Shown here one piece after another: positions 53,226 through 62,261 of a DNA stretch of 64,000 nucleotides; the stretch's first letter is position 1, and each line of letters starts with the position of its first letter. The stretch is from Paludibacteraceae bacterium (GTDB lineage: Bacteria > Bacteroidota > Bacteroidia > Bacteroidales > Paludibacteraceae), in the NCBI GenBank assembly GCA_016937795.1, contig JAFGVV010000034.1, forward strand, positions 1 to 64,000. The letters are read 5' to 3'. The notes under the pieces were generated by a model. The model did not search any database. It saw only the letters and a list, made by a program, of their open reading frames with translations, and was not told where the DNA came from. The translations under genes and the position numbers were made by a program.

Positions 53226-56200
53226 ATGAATTTTAATATCTCCAAATACATCAATCTCCGTTCATTCTATACTATCCGGTCATTTTTATCCATGATGTTA
53301 ATGGTCTGGGGCACAAACATGGCTGCTGAAACTCCTGCGGCTTATACTTTCAGCGCTATAACTAACAACAGTGGTCTCAGTCATAACACAGTTTACGATA
53401 TATGTCAGGACGATAAGGGTTTTATGTGGTTTGCCACCGATGGTGGGTTGAATCGTTATGACGGACAGAATATTAAGCATTATTATCCGGATGCAAGTGA
53501 ACATTCGTTGCCGGCAAAATCAGTACAATGTCTGATATACAGTTCACACAATCAGCTTTTTGCCGGTACCTCGGACGGGCTTGCACTTTATAGACCCGAA
53601 ACCGATGATTTTGAACGAATTCTGTACAACAACAAGTCGATAGGTGAAATAATATCGCTCGGACAGGGCCCCGGAAGTGAAATAGTGATAGCTTCGGCCA
53701 ACAGAGGGGCTTTTGTGTATAATTACGAAAAAAAATACTTTAGAGCACTCGATTTTTTACCCGAAAGAGTATATGGTGTTTCTATTGATAAAAACGGTGA
53801 TTACTGGGCATTTTCACGTTTTCGCATTTATCGTTTTGATAAAAATTTTAAAATTATCAGTGAGTATGCTGTGAGTCCACAGTTGTTTAATTCTGCGATT
53901 TCGTATCTTGGCACCGATAGCAAAGGGATTTTATGGCTGGGCACATTCGAAAAGGGTCTTTATACTTTCGATTTCGAAAGAGGTTTATTTTTGCCTTTTT
54001 TATCGTCGAATGGGGTTGAAATGTATTATGTGCGTACGGTTGAAGAAGGTCAGCACAAGGATGAGTATTGGGTTGGTACTGAAAAAGGTCTTTATATACT
54101 GAATGTAAAAACAGGCTATTTCCAACATTATGTGCAGTCGTTCGATCAAAGCCGAAAAACCATCAACGACAACGCCATTTACAAAGTATATCGCAACACA
54201 CAGAATGTGTTTTTCGTAGGGACTTATTTTGGTGGTGTGAATGTGGCAAAAACGCGTCATATAGGCTTCGAAGCCATATACCCCGACGATAAATCCGGGT
54301 TCCTGCAGGGAAAGGCATTAAGTGCAATGCTGAAAGCACCTGATGGGAATTTATGGATAGCTACCGAGGATGCCGGTATTGCCATTCTTAATCCCGAAAG
54401 CGGTGTGTTCAGACATTTAACCAGCGTCGAAAGTAATCCGAAAACCATTTCTACCAATAATGTTCATGCCTTATTGATTGATGACCAAATATGTTGGGCA
54501 GGTCACTTTATGGGAGGAATTTCGAAAATTGACATTAAAACAGGGCAGGCCAAACGCTATATGCATGAAAATGGAAATCCCTTTTCGCTGAATAATAATT
54601 TTGTTTTTTCGCTACACTTTCTCTCGCCCGACTCACTGCTTGTGGGTACTATTGCAGGAGTTGAGTTGTTTGACAAGAAAACGGAGAAATTTATTCGTTT
54701 TCGCGAAAATGAGCTCAACGATAGTTTTGTATACAGTTTTTTTACAGCTCCCGATGGAAAAGTATGGATATGTACTTATAACAATGGCATCTTTGTGCTC
54801 GATAAAAACCGACGAGGATTAATGACACATTACAGGGCAGGCGATGAGTCGGGGTTGCCCGGAAATTCCATTATCAGCCATTTGGTGGATAGTAAAAAGC
54901 AAATATGGATTGGTACGCGTGGCGACGGATTATTACGATTCGATAACAATACTCAGAAGTTCATAACTTGCAGCAATGACAGAATGCTTGTAAACGATGT
55001 GGTGTATGGTATTTTGGAAGACAATAAATCGATGTTGTGGATAAGTTCGAACAAAGGTATCAGCCGACTCAGTTTTGCCGACTCTACGGCCACACATTTT
55101 AATTTTCGACACGGGATTGCCGGTAATCAGTTCAACTACAAGTCATATTTTAAGGACAATAACGGAACTATGTACTTTGGAAGTGTGAACGGATTGACTT
55201 GTTTCAAGCCCGAACATATTGTGACGCCCAGGGAGAGCCCGGTTGTGTATTTTAGTAATTTTAAGGTTTTCAACGAGATAATAGTGCCAAATACAGGCAA
55301 TGTGCTCGACAATCAAATCGATTTCAGTAAAAATATTCATCTCAGTTACAATCAAAATTCCTTCACACTCGAATTTGCAAGTGTCAACTATCTTGAGGGT
55401 GACATTGCATTTGAGTATTATCTCGAAGGGTTCGACACCGATTGGTCGCCCCTTTCCGAAAAGCTCGAAGCTAATTATACCAATATCTCGCCCGGACGCT
55501 ATGTGTTTCATATTCGTGCCAAAAATCGGATTTCGGATATTTCCGGGCCGGAGCGAAATATAGAAATTGTTATTGCATCGCCATTATGGGCTACATGGTA
55601 TGCTTATTTGCTTTATAGCATTATCATTTTGAGTATTGTATATTCGCTGTACCGCAACCACCAAAACCGGCAAAAAGAAAAGATGGCCCTGGCTATCGAA
55701 AAAATTGAAAAGCAGAATCTGAATGTATTGCATCAGCACAAAATGAATTTCTTTACTTATATTTCGCACGAGTTTAAAACCCCACTGAGCATTATTATTG
55801 CTTCGGTAGAAATGCTTTTTCAGCGTAGCGAAAACGAAACCAGCGATATGTCTGAGATACATCAGTCGATAAAACGGAGCGCAACGCGATTGTTGTTCCT
55901 TGTAAATCAGCTTATGGAGTTTCGAAAAATTGAAACCGATCATGCTGTCCTGAATATCACTAAAGGTAATGTGATGGACTTCCTGAATCAGATATTGGCT
56001 GTGTACAGGCCATTGTTGAGTAAAAAGGGTATCGAACTGAATGTTCAAATGAATTATTCGGTGACCGAGATTTCTTTCGATTTCGATAAACTGGAGAAAA
56101 TCCTGACCAATTTGCTGACCAATGCTGTAAAATATACAGCACAAAAGGGTTCTATCGGTTTTTCGGCCCAGATAAATGCTGATATGATGGAGTTTTCGGT

Positions 56201-57293
56201 AAAGGATAGTGGTAAAGGCTTGAGTGAAAGTCAGAAAGATAAGATTTTTGAGGTGTTTTATAGTGAGGACTTTTCGAACGACCTGGTCGAAAGCAGTGGT
56301 ATTGGATTGGCTCTGACTGCCGGGCTTGTAAAGCTACTCAAAGGACAGATATCTGTACAAAGCGAACTTAACAAAGGTACCGAGTTTGTGGTGGTGCTTC
56401 CACTTGAGTATGTCGATACCGGACTGACGGAACTGAAGGCGCCCGATAATGAAACAGTAGAGCTTTTACAAAACAGCGAATCCTTGTCCCATGATACTGA
56501 AAAACAAACGAACACAGTGCGCGAATACAGTATAGTAATTGCCGAAGACAGCAAGGATTTGTTGATGTTGCTACACAAGAATTTCAAAGATAAATACAAA
56601 GTGAAATGTGTGGAGAATGGGAAAGAAGCCTGGGAGCATATCAACGAAAAGATGCCCGATTTAGTAATTACGGATATAATGATGCCTTTAATGAGTGGTA
56701 CAGAGCTATGTCAGAAAATAAAAACAGATGTTAATCTGTGCCATATTCCTGTGATAATGCTCACGGCCAAAACTACTCCCAAAGATAAACTCGAAGGATT
56801 GCAGCTTGGCGCCGATGCTTATGTGGCCAAACCGTTTTCGATGGAGGAACTCGAAGTGCGCATCAACAACATTCTGAATGCACGACGCGTGCTCAAAAAT
56901 AGATTAAAGGAACTTGCACACTTCGAGGGTTTGTGTATACCTGCAACCAATCACGAACAAGCTTTTGTCGAAAAGGTATTTGCACTTATCCAGGAAAACA
57001 TCGACAATAATGAGCTTGATGTGCAATTTTTGTCGCAAAATCTCAGTATTAGTCGCACAAACCTGCACAACAAGTTGAAGCAGATACTGGATATGAACAC
57101 CACTGAGTTTATCAATACTATTCGCATTAATAAGGCAAAGGATTTGATTTTGAAAGAAGACCTTACTTTTTCCGAAATTTCGTACATGGTGGGATACAAC
57201 GATGTGACTTATTTCAATCGAGTTTTCCGTAAAAATACAGGAAAAACACCTACCGAATTTAAGAACGAACACAGAGGAAAGGCAATTGTATAA
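53226..57293 (+). CDS. Hybrid two-component system regulator (HTCS) of the GH43 PUL
   Basis: 1355 residues with all HTCS parts. An N-terminal membrane or signal segment (about 15-33) precedes 14-bladed-type propeller repeats (about 40-670; for example MWFATDGGLNRYDG, LWIATEDAGIAILNP) and a Y_Y_Y domain (about 705-785). A transmembrane segment spans about 788-810. HisKA has His848 in SHEFKTPLS; HATPase_c covers about 950-1062 with NLLTNAVKYT and DSGKGLS. The receiver domain (about 1102-1220) has phospho-acceptor Asp1150 in VITDIMMP, and the AraC-type HTH covers about 1255-1350 with VGYNDVTYFNRVFRK. It senses periplasmic oligosaccharides directly and activates the divergent SusC operon. Arabino-oligosaccharide as ligand is inferred. 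Confidence 0.96.
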   Translation: MNFNISKYINLRSFYTIRSFLSMMLMVWGTNMAAETPAAYTFSAITNNSGLSHNTVYDICQDDKGFMWFATDGGLNRYDGQNIKHYYPDASEHSLPAKSVQCLIYSSHNQLFAGTSDGLALYRPETDDFERILYNNKSIGEIISLGQGPGSEIVIASANRGAFVYNYEKKYFRALDFLPERVYGVSIDKNGDYWAFSRFRIYRFDKNFKIISEYAVSPQLFNSAISYLGTDSKGILWLGTFEKGLYTFDFERGLFLPFLSSNGVEMYYVRTVEEGQHKDEYWVGTEKGLYILNVKTGYFQHYVQSFDQSRKTINDNAIYKVYRNTQNVFFVGTYFGGVNVAKTRHIGFEAIYPDDKSGFLQGKALSAMLKAPDGNLWIATEDAGIAILNPESGVFRHLTSVESNPKTISTNNVHALLIDDQICWAGHFMGGISKIDIKTGQAKRYMHENGNPFSLNNNFVFSLHFLSPDSLLVGTIAGVELFDKKTEKFIRFRENELNDSFVYSFFTAPDGKVWICTYNNGIFVLDKNRRGLMTHYRAGDESGLPGNSIISHLVDSKKQIWIGTRGDGLLRFDNNTQKFITCSNDRMLVNDVVYGILEDNKSMLWISSNKGISRLSFADSTATHFNFRHGIAGNQFNYKSYFKDNNGTMYFGSVNGLTCFKPEHIVTPRESPVVYFSNFKVFNEIIVPNTGNVLDNQIDFSKNIHLSYNQNSFTLEFASVNYLEGDIAFEYYLEGFDTDWSPLSEKLEANYTNISPGRYVFHIRAKNRISDISGPERNIEIVIASPLWATWYAYLLYSIIILSIVYSLYRNHQNRQKEKMALAIEKIEKQNLNVLHQHKMNFFTYISHEFKTPLSIIIASVEMLFQRSENETSDMSEIHQSIKRSATRLLFLVNQLMEFRKIETDHAVLNITKGNVMDFLNQILAVYRPLLSKKGIELNVQMNYSVTEISFDFDKLEKILTNLLTNAVKYTAQKGSIGFSAQINADMMEFSVKDSGKGLSESQKDKIFEVFYSEDFSNDLVESSGIGLALTAGLVKLLKGQISVQSELNKGTEFVVVLPLEYVDTGLTELKAPDNETVELLQNSESLSHDTEKQTNTVREYSIVIAEDSKDLLMLLHKNFKDKYKVKCVENGKEAWEHINEKMPDLVITDIMMPLMSGTELCQKIKTDVNLCHIPVIMLTAKTTPKDKLEGLQLGADAYVAKPFSMEELEVRINNILNARRVLKNRLKELAHFEGLCIPATNHEQAFVEKVFALIQENIDNNELDVQFLSQNLSISRTNLHNKLKQILDMNTTEFINTIRINKAKDLILKEDLTFSEISYMVGYNDVTYFNRVFRKNTGKTPTEFKNEHRGKAIV

Positions 57294-57516
57294 ATTCTCA
57301 TTTTCTTTGTGTGATTGGATTTGTACAGAATAAGTACAGGATTAGCTTATGACCAATATTCGATTGGTTGGCAATTACTGTATATACGATATAGTGTTTT
57401 TCTTTGTATGACTGTTTGCACACTCCATAACATGTCTCCCTTTCGTTTTTTTGAGCATCGGGTTTTGATAAAGGGATGCAATTTCAGGATTTATTCTTTT
57501 TATATGAAAAAACAAA

Positions 57517-57550
57517 AATGTCTGACTATCAAATTAGATAATCAGACATT
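57517..57550 (-). terminator. Rho-independent terminator downstream of tRNA-Gln
   Basis: A 14-bp stem (57517-57530 with 57537-57550, one mismatch) with a six-base loop; on the minus strand it is followed by TTTGTTTTTTC. It lies 15 bases past the tRNA 3' end. It may also stop the plus-strand regulator transcript ending at 57293, although over 200 bases of unannotated DNA (57294-57516) intervene, in which I see no gene. Confidence 0.75.
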
Positions 57551-57564
57551 CTGCTTTTAAGTAG

Positions 57565-57635
57565 TTGTCTCACAAAGATTCGAACTTTGACAGGCAGAAC
57601 CAAAAACTGCAGTGCTACCATTACACCATGAGACA
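57565..57635 (-). tRNA. tRNA-Gln (anticodon TTG)
   Basis: A 71-base cloverleaf on the minus strand. Acceptor stem TGTCTCA/TGAGACA (57629-57635 with 57566-57572), D arm with GGTGTAATGGTAGCAC, anticodon loop TTTTGGT with anticodon TTG, and T arm AAAGTTCGAATCTTT. Discriminator base A; CCA is not encoded. It reads CAA (and CAG by wobble). Promoter 57665-57695 and terminator 57517-57550 make it a single-gene unit. Confidence 0.95.
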
Positions 57636-57664
57636 ATCATAGCTGCCTTTTTTCAAAAGCGGTG

Positions 57665-57695
57665 CAAAGATACGATTGTTTTTCTTTTTGGCAAA
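57665..57695 (-). promoter_or_regulatory. Promoter of tRNA-Gln
   Basis: Minus strand: TTTG (57695-57692), 19 bases, TATCTTTG (57672-57665), 29 bases before the tRNA 5' end. A full match to the Bacteroidota consensus and the best promoter in the window. Confidence 0.82.
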
Positions 57696-57747
57696 GATAT
57701 TGTGAGAAATTATTGAGTTTTTCAACATTTTTTTGCCTTCGCAGAGC

Positions 57748-58440
57748 CTAATAACCTACTGTTTGGGCTACTATAAACTGATATTTATCATTCAACCCAA
57801 TTGTTTGGAGCAATTCCTCTTCCTTTGCACCGGCGCGCACCACACATTTCAGACCTTCGGAAGCACAGTACAGATACACATTTTGAGTGCTATGACCGGC
57901 ATCGAGCGATGCAAGCCATAAACGCTTTTCAGCGTCAACCTTCCGATCGCCTTCGTAGACTTTATAATCAGCAATAAATACCAGATTGAGTGGTGCTGCT
58001 TTTACAAAATCCTGCTGTCCTGCCAAATCCCGAAAATCTCCTTCCTTCACAGGTTCGAGCAAATGTTTTTCTACATTGTACAAATATATCCCATTAGCCA
58101 GCACTGCGTATGTCTGAATGGGGTAAAGCGCCAATGCCGATGGAACCGTACGCTTACCACTCCCGCGGTTTTGTCCGTTGGCAGCCCAAAGAACTTCGGA
58201 CAAATGTTTGAGCGAAAGATTCTCAGCAGAAAACTGTCGGTCGGATTTACGGTTTTGCATGGCTGATAGCAAAGCTACTCCTTCAAGCGTATCAGGAGCC
58301 TGTAAATGTATGGTATCGAACTTGTTCAACTCCATTGGGATATGTTTCTGCGAGTGATTGTCGCAACACTGAGTGGCAGGCTTACTACAAGCTAAAACAA
58401 TAAACATAAAAAATCCAATTACAATACTATTCAACTTCAT
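57748..58440 (-). CDS. SagB/nitroreductase-family lipoprotein
   Basis: 230 residues from the ATG at 58440, which gives a lipoprotein signal (MKLNSIVIGFFMFIVLAC, Cys18); an in-frame ATG at 58452 would add four residues. The body (about 40-230) is the SagB-type nitroreductase fold: MQNRKSDRQFS near the start (FMN phosphate-binding Arg region), LSEVLWAANGQNR, and SLDAGHSTQNVYLYCASEGL in the dimer helix. Family members are FMN flavoproteins that reduce or oxidise small molecules. The export signal implies a periplasmic or outer-membrane location, unusual for a flavin enzyme but common for this group in Bacteroidota. It is divergent from zupT. Substrate unknown. Confidence 0.87.
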   Translation of the reverse strand: MKLNSIVIGFFMFIVLACSKPATQCCDNHSQKHIPMELNKFDTIHLQAPDTLEGVALLSAMQNRKSDRQFSAENLSLKHLSEVLWAANGQNRGSGKRTVPSALALYPIQTYAVLANGIYLYNVEKHLLEPVKEGDFRDLAGQQDFVKAAPLNLVFIADYKVYEGDRKVDAEKRLWLASLDAGHSTQNVYLYCASEGLKCVVRAGAKEEELLQTIGLNDKYQFIVAQTVGY

Positions 58441-58472
58441 ATTAATATGCAATAAATTAAATTTTTATTCGT

Positions 58473-58501
58473 CAAATATACAACTTTTTCCATTAATTTT
58501 G
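58473..58501. promoter_or_regulatory. Closely spaced divergent -7 boxes (nitroreductase and zupT)
   Basis: Minus strand TATATTTG at 58473-58480 faces the nitroreductase gene. Plus strand TAATTTTG at 58494-58501 faces zupT, 41 bases from its ATG. The two boxes are only 13 bases apart, so each promoter's upstream region overlaps the other. Confidence 0.5.
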
Positions 58502-58541
58502 CATTCAAAATCATCGTTAAGGTGAATGTAATTTCAAATTT

Positions 58542-59336
58542 ATGGAGACATCAAATATATTATTTGCGCTGGGACTAACACTTTTTGCAGGTTTAAGTAC
58601 CGGAATTGGGAGTGCAATTGCATTTTTTGCAAAAAAAACAAATACCAAATTTTTATCCACAGCTCTTGGTTTTTCGGCTGGCGTAATGATTTACGTGTCG
58701 TTTACCGAAATTTTTCCCGAAGCACTGCATTTACTTGAGCAGGGTAATGCACGACTACCCGAGCTTACAGTTGTTTTGGCTTTTTTTGGAGGTATTGCCC
58801 TGATATTTATGATAGATATGCTTATTCCTAATGCTGAAAATCCGCACGAGATGCGTTCGGTTGAAGATATGGGTGGACACAAGGAAAAACAACTCAAACG
58901 AATGGGCGTGATGATGGCACTTGCCATTGGCATCCACAACTTTCCGGAAGGGATGGCCACATTTGCTTCGGCAATGGTGTCGCCGGAGATAGCTATTCCC
59001 ATTGCTGTAGCCATTGCTATTCACAATATTCCTGAAGGAATTGCTGTTTCCGTTCCCATTTATTATTCAACCGGAAGCCGCTCAAAAGCATTCTGGCTTT
59101 CATTTTCTTCGGGTATGGCTGAACCAATCGGGGGTCTTGTGGGTTACTTTATACTCATGCCCTTCCTGTCGCCGTTTACTCTTGGTCTGTTAATGGCTTC
59201 GGTAGCGGGAATTATGGTGTTTATTTCGGTTGATGAGCTTTTGCCCGGCGCCGAAAAATATGGCGAACACCATTATTCAATTTCAGGATTTGTGGCAGGA
59301 ATGGCAGTAATGGCTATCAGTCTGCTCTTGCTTTAA
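58542..59336 (+). CDS. zupT: ZIP-family zinc transporter ZupT
   Basis: 264 residues with eight predicted transmembrane segments. ZIP signatures are present: [13 protein letters not shown] in the first segment, HNFPEG (132-137) in the fourth and HNIPEG (161-166) in the fifth, which form the binuclear metal site, plus a His-containing loop (GGHKEKQ, 111-117). ZupT imports Zn2+ and to a lesser extent other divalent cations across the inner membrane. Length and motifs are typical. It lies 48 bp upstream of the MetH activation-domain gene on the same strand and may share a transcript. Confidence 0.95.
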   Translation: METSNILFALGLTLFAGLSTGIGSAIAFFAKKTNTKFLSTALGFSAGVMIYVSFTEIFPEALHLLEQGNARLPELTVVLAFFGGIALIFMIDMLIPNAENPHEMRSVEDMGGHKEKQLKRMGVMMALAIGIHNFPEGMATFASAMVSPEIAIPIAVAIAIHNIPEGIAVSVPIYYSTGSRSKAFWLSFSSGMAEPIGGLVGYFILMPFLSPFTLGLLMASVAGIMVFISVDELLPGAEKYGEHHYSISGFVAGMAVMAISLLLL

Positions 59337-59384
59337 TGTACAAATGCGTACAGACATATTTAAATAATTAAACAATAAATTGGT

Positions 59385-60311
59385 ATGAAACCGAAATATC
59401 CGGGCATAACCCGATTTGACGATATAGATTTACGCGAGATAGTCCCGTTTATTCACTGGACATTCTTTTTTATGGCCTGGCGACTGAATGGGAAATACGA
59501 TGATATTCAATCGGTTTGCGACTGCGGCTCGTGCCGTGTGGGCTGGTTGCAGAAGTTTCCGGAAAACGAACGGGCGAAAGCCGAAGAAGCCCTGAAACTT
59601 TACAAAGATGCACAGGAAATGCTCAGACGCTTTCTCGACGAGAAAATTGTGACACTGAATGCAATGGTGGGAATTTTTCCGGCGCATTCCGAAGATGAAG
59701 ACATTGTGGTAGCGTTTGAAAATAAAAAAATCACCATTCCTACATTACGGCAGCAAATACCTGCAAGCGATGGTTTTTGTTACGCGCTGGCCGATTTTCT
59801 GAAACCTGCCGACGATTATGTGGGCGTGTTTGCAAATACTGTGGTTGGTGCTGAAGCACTGGCCGAAACCTACGAAAAGGACGACGACATGTATCATTCT
59901 ATTTTGATAAAAACGCTGGCCGATCGTCTTGCCGAGGCTACTGCCGAATGGCTTCATTACAAAATTCGCACAGAAATATGGGGATATGTGCCCAACGAAG
60001 AACTGAATGTAAATGAGTTTTTCAAAACTCATTATCAAGGCATTCGTCCGGCTGTAGGATACCCTTCGTTGCCCGACCAATCAATCATTTTTACAATGAA
60101 CGAGCTTATCGATTTCAGTTCGTTGGGCATATCGCTTACCGAAAATGGCGCCATGTATCCCAATGCTTCAGTATCGGGATTGGTTTTCGATCATCCAAAA
60201 TCGAAATACTTCAACATTGGCAAAATCGACCAGGCTCAGTTCGAAGATTATTGTCGCCGTGCCGGAAAATCGCCCGAAGTACTGCGCAAATGGCTGGCTG
60301 CAAATCTCTGA
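59385..60311 (+). CDS. Stand-alone B12-dependent methionine synthase activation domain (MetH C-terminal domain)
   Basis: 308 residues matching only the reactivation (S-adenosylmethionine-binding) domain of MetH: HYQGIRPAVGYPSLPDQ (216-232), then LTENGAMYPNASVSGL and FDHPKSKYFNIGKI near the C-terminus, and a final CRRAGKSPEVLRKWLAANL. In E. coli MetH this domain is fused to the catalytic domains; here no homocysteine, folate or cobalamin domains adjoin. A CDCGSC motif (45-50) is extra. It would restore oxidised cob(II)alamin on a separately encoded MetH core using AdoMet and a reductant. A stand-alone activation domain is known in Bacteroidota; the partner gene is not in the window. Confidence 0.92.
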   Translation: MKPKYPGITRFDDIDLREIVPFIHWTFFFMAWRLNGKYDDIQSVCDCGSCRVGWLQKFPENERAKAEEALKLYKDAQEMLRRFLDEKIVTLNAMVGIFPAHSEDEDIVVAFENKKITIPTLRQQIPASDGFCYALADFLKPADDYVGVFANTVVGAEALAETYEKDDDMYHSILIKTLADRLAEATAEWLHYKIRTEIWGYVPNEELNVNEFFKTHYQGIRPAVGYPSLPDQSIIFTMNELIDFSSLGISLTENGAMYPNASVSGLVFDHPKSKYFNIGKIDQAQFEDYCRRAGKSPEVLRKWLAANL

Positions 60312-60372
60312 CCAATGCTGTTTTATAGCGTCGGATTGCAGAAAACCAACTAAAAGTTAGTCTGTTTTTTCG

Positions 60373-60380
60373 TATCTTTG
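60373..60380 (+). promoter_or_regulatory. Probable -7 box upstream of trmD
   Basis: TATCTTTG, 69 bases before the trmD ATG, in the gap after the MetH activation-domain gene. No clear -33 TTTG. Confidence 0.5.
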
Positions 60381-60448
60381 CAAACAATTTACAATTCTGC
60401 TACTACTTGCTCTAAAATTGTAAATGATTAAATTGAAAATATAAAAAG

Positions 60449-61126
60449 ATGCGCATCGACATTATCTCTGCTGTTCCCGAATTACTCGATAGTCCACTGA
60501 ACCATTCTATTGTGAAACGTGCCCGCGAAAAAGGTCTCGTAGAGCTTTATGTGCATAACCTGCGCGAATACAGCACCAACAAACATCGCCGCGTGGACGA
60601 TTATGCCTTTGGTTTCAGTGCCGGAATGGTATTGCAAATTGAGCCTATCGACAGCATTATTACAAAACTGAAAAGCGAACGAACATATGACGAAGTAATT
60701 TACACTTCGCCCGATGGTGAACAGTTTAATCAGAAAATGGCAAATCGCATGTCGATGCACGAAAATCTGATTATCCTTTGCGGACATTACAAAGGCATCG
60801 ACCATCGCATTCGTGAACATCTCATTACCAAAGAAATAACCATTGGCGATTTTGTGCTCACAGGTGGCGAACTTCCCGCTGCCATCATGACTGACGCTAT
60901 CGTACGACTTATTCCCGGTGCTATTGGCGACGAACAATCGGCACTGTCGGATTCGTTTCAGGATAATTTGCTGGCGCCTCCCGTTTACACGCGTCCAGCA
61001 GAATATAAAGGGTGGCGCGTTCCCGATATTTTGCTTTCGGGCCACCAGGCCAAAGTTGACGAATGGAATCACCAACAGGCAGTAGAACGAACACGACTTT
61101 TGCGCCCCGATTTGCTCGAAGATTAG
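60449..61126 (+). CDS. trmD: tRNA (guanine-N1-)-methyltransferase TrmD
   Basis: 225 residues with the TrmD knot motifs: [15 protein letters not shown], then [13 protein letters not shown], which binds AdoMet in the trefoil knot, and the C-terminal domain with [20 protein letters not shown]. It methylates G37 next to the anticodon of tRNAs reading CNN codons and prevents +1 frameshifting; the gene is essential in many bacteria. Here it is not in the common rpsP-rimM-trmD-rplS order but between a MetH-domain gene and a Bro-N gene. Confidence 0.97.
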   Translation: MRIDIISAVPELLDSPLNHSIVKRAREKGLVELYVHNLREYSTNKHRRVDDYAFGFSAGMVLQIEPIDSIITKLKSERTYDEVIYTSPDGEQFNQKMANRMSMHENLIILCGHYKGIDHRIREHLITKEITIGDFVLTGGELPAAIMTDAIVRLIPGAIGDEQSALSDSFQDNLLAPPVYTRPAEYKGWRVPDILLSGHQAKVDEWNHQQAVERTRLLRPDLLED

Positions 61127-61156
61127 ACGTTTTTTTACCTTAAAATACTTTGAATT

Positions 61157-61990
61157 ATGAGTCAGATTAAACTTTTCGAAAGCAAACAAATTCGTTCGGT
61201 TTGGAACGAAAAAGAAGAAAAATGGTATTTTTCAGTGCAGGACGTTATTGAAGTGCTCACTGATAGTATTGATCCAAAGCAGTATATAAAGAGGATGCTT
61301 AGTAGGGATCAGAATTTGAAAGCCAAGTGGGGTACAATTTGTACCCCGGTTGAAATGCTTGCAGCAGATGGAAAAAGAAGAAAAATTCAGGCTGCCGACA
61401 CTCAGGGGCTTCTTCGCATTATTCAGTCGATTCCCTCGCCAAAGGCTGAACCATTTAAACTGTGGTTGGCTAAAGTAGGTGCTGAGCGTTTGGCTGAAAT
61501 CGAGAATCCTGAATTGGCCACGCAGCGCACACGCGAACTTTATAAACTCAAAGGCTATCCCGATGACTGGATTGAAAAACGTATGCGAAGCATTGCCATA
61601 CGCGAGGAGCTGACTGAGGAATGGAGCAAAAGAGGAATTAAAGAAAAAATGGAATATGCGATACTGACTGCCGAGATATCGAAAGCCGCATTCGGGCTTA
61701 CTCCCAAAGAGTACAAAGAAGTAAAAGGGCTTAAAAGTCAGAATCTGCGCGACCATATGACCGATCTTGAACTGATTTTCTCGATGTTGGGCGAGGCTTC
61801 AACCAAAGAAATTGCTGTGAATACTGACACTCAGGGTTTCGACGAAAACAAAAAAGCAGCTCGTGCAGGTGGGAAAATTGCCGGCGACGCACGAAAGCAA
61901 CTTGAATTAAAATCAGGTAAAAGTGTGGTAACAGGCGATAACTTTTTGCCCGAAAACATAAAGAAAGAACTGAAAAATGATAATGACTAA
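61157..61990 (+). CDS. Bro-N-type (phage antirepressor-like) protein of unknown role
   Basis: 277 residues. The N-terminal 100 residues fit the Bro-N fold (KQIRSVWNEKEEKWYFSVQDVIEVL), and the middle has QSIPSPKAEPFKLWLAKVG, AEIENPELA, and then MTDLELIFSMLGEAST, a recurring long family of chromosomal Bro-N proteins in Bacteroidota. Bro-N domains bind DNA in phage antirepressors and relate to DinD-like proteins; the role here is unknown. No other phage genes are near, so it is not evidence of a prophage. It overlaps the DUF1294 gene start by 14 bp. Confidence 0.85.
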   Translation: MSQIKLFESKQIRSVWNEKEEKWYFSVQDVIEVLTDSIDPKQYIKRMLSRDQNLKAKWGTICTPVEMLAADGKRRKIQAADTQGLLRIIQSIPSPKAEPFKLWLAKVGAERLAEIENPELATQRTRELYKLKGYPDDWIEKRMRSIAIREELTEEWSKRGIKEKMEYAILTAEISKAAFGLTPKEYKEVKGLKSQNLRDHMTDLELIFSMLGEASTKEIAVNTDTQGFDENKKAARAGGKIAGDARKQLELKSGKSVVTGDNFLPENIKKELKNDND

Positions 61991-62261
61991 GCAAATAATA
62001 TTAGCTTATCTTTTTATAATCAGCGCAATAAGTGCCACGTTTTTTATATACGATAAATATGCTGCCCAAAAAGGCAAAACACGCATTTCAGAAAAATTTC
62101 TGCACTTTTGTGAAATGGCAGGAGGCGTATTTATCAATATGTTGCTAATGTATTTTATCAGACATAAAAACAGAAAATTCAGCTATTACAGTATTGCATG
62201 GGTTATTTTAATTGGCTGGATAACAATTATTTATTTTGGAATAAAACATCAAATAATATGA
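61977..62261 (+). CDS. DUF1294-like small membrane protein
   Basis: 94 residues with two or three transmembrane segments. It has the DUF1294 pattern: YDKYAAQKGKTRISEKFLHF followed by GG and RHKNRKF. Start at 61977 or at 61983 (ATG ATA ATG); both overlap the Bro-N stop. Its stop codon TGA (62259-62261) overlaps the argC start codon at 62258 (ATGA), so translation of argC may be coupled. Function unknown. Confidence 0.8.
   Translation: MIMTKQIILAYLFIISAISATFFIYDKYAAQKGKTRISEKFLHFCEMAGGVFINMLLMYFIRHKNRKFSYYSIAWVILIGWITIIYFGIKHQII

Noticed and set aside
61157..61990. Prophage remnant based on the antirepressor-like Bro-N protein
   Set aside because: No integrase, capsid, lysis or other phage genes are nearby, and this Bro-N type is common as a lone chromosomal gene in Bacteroidota.
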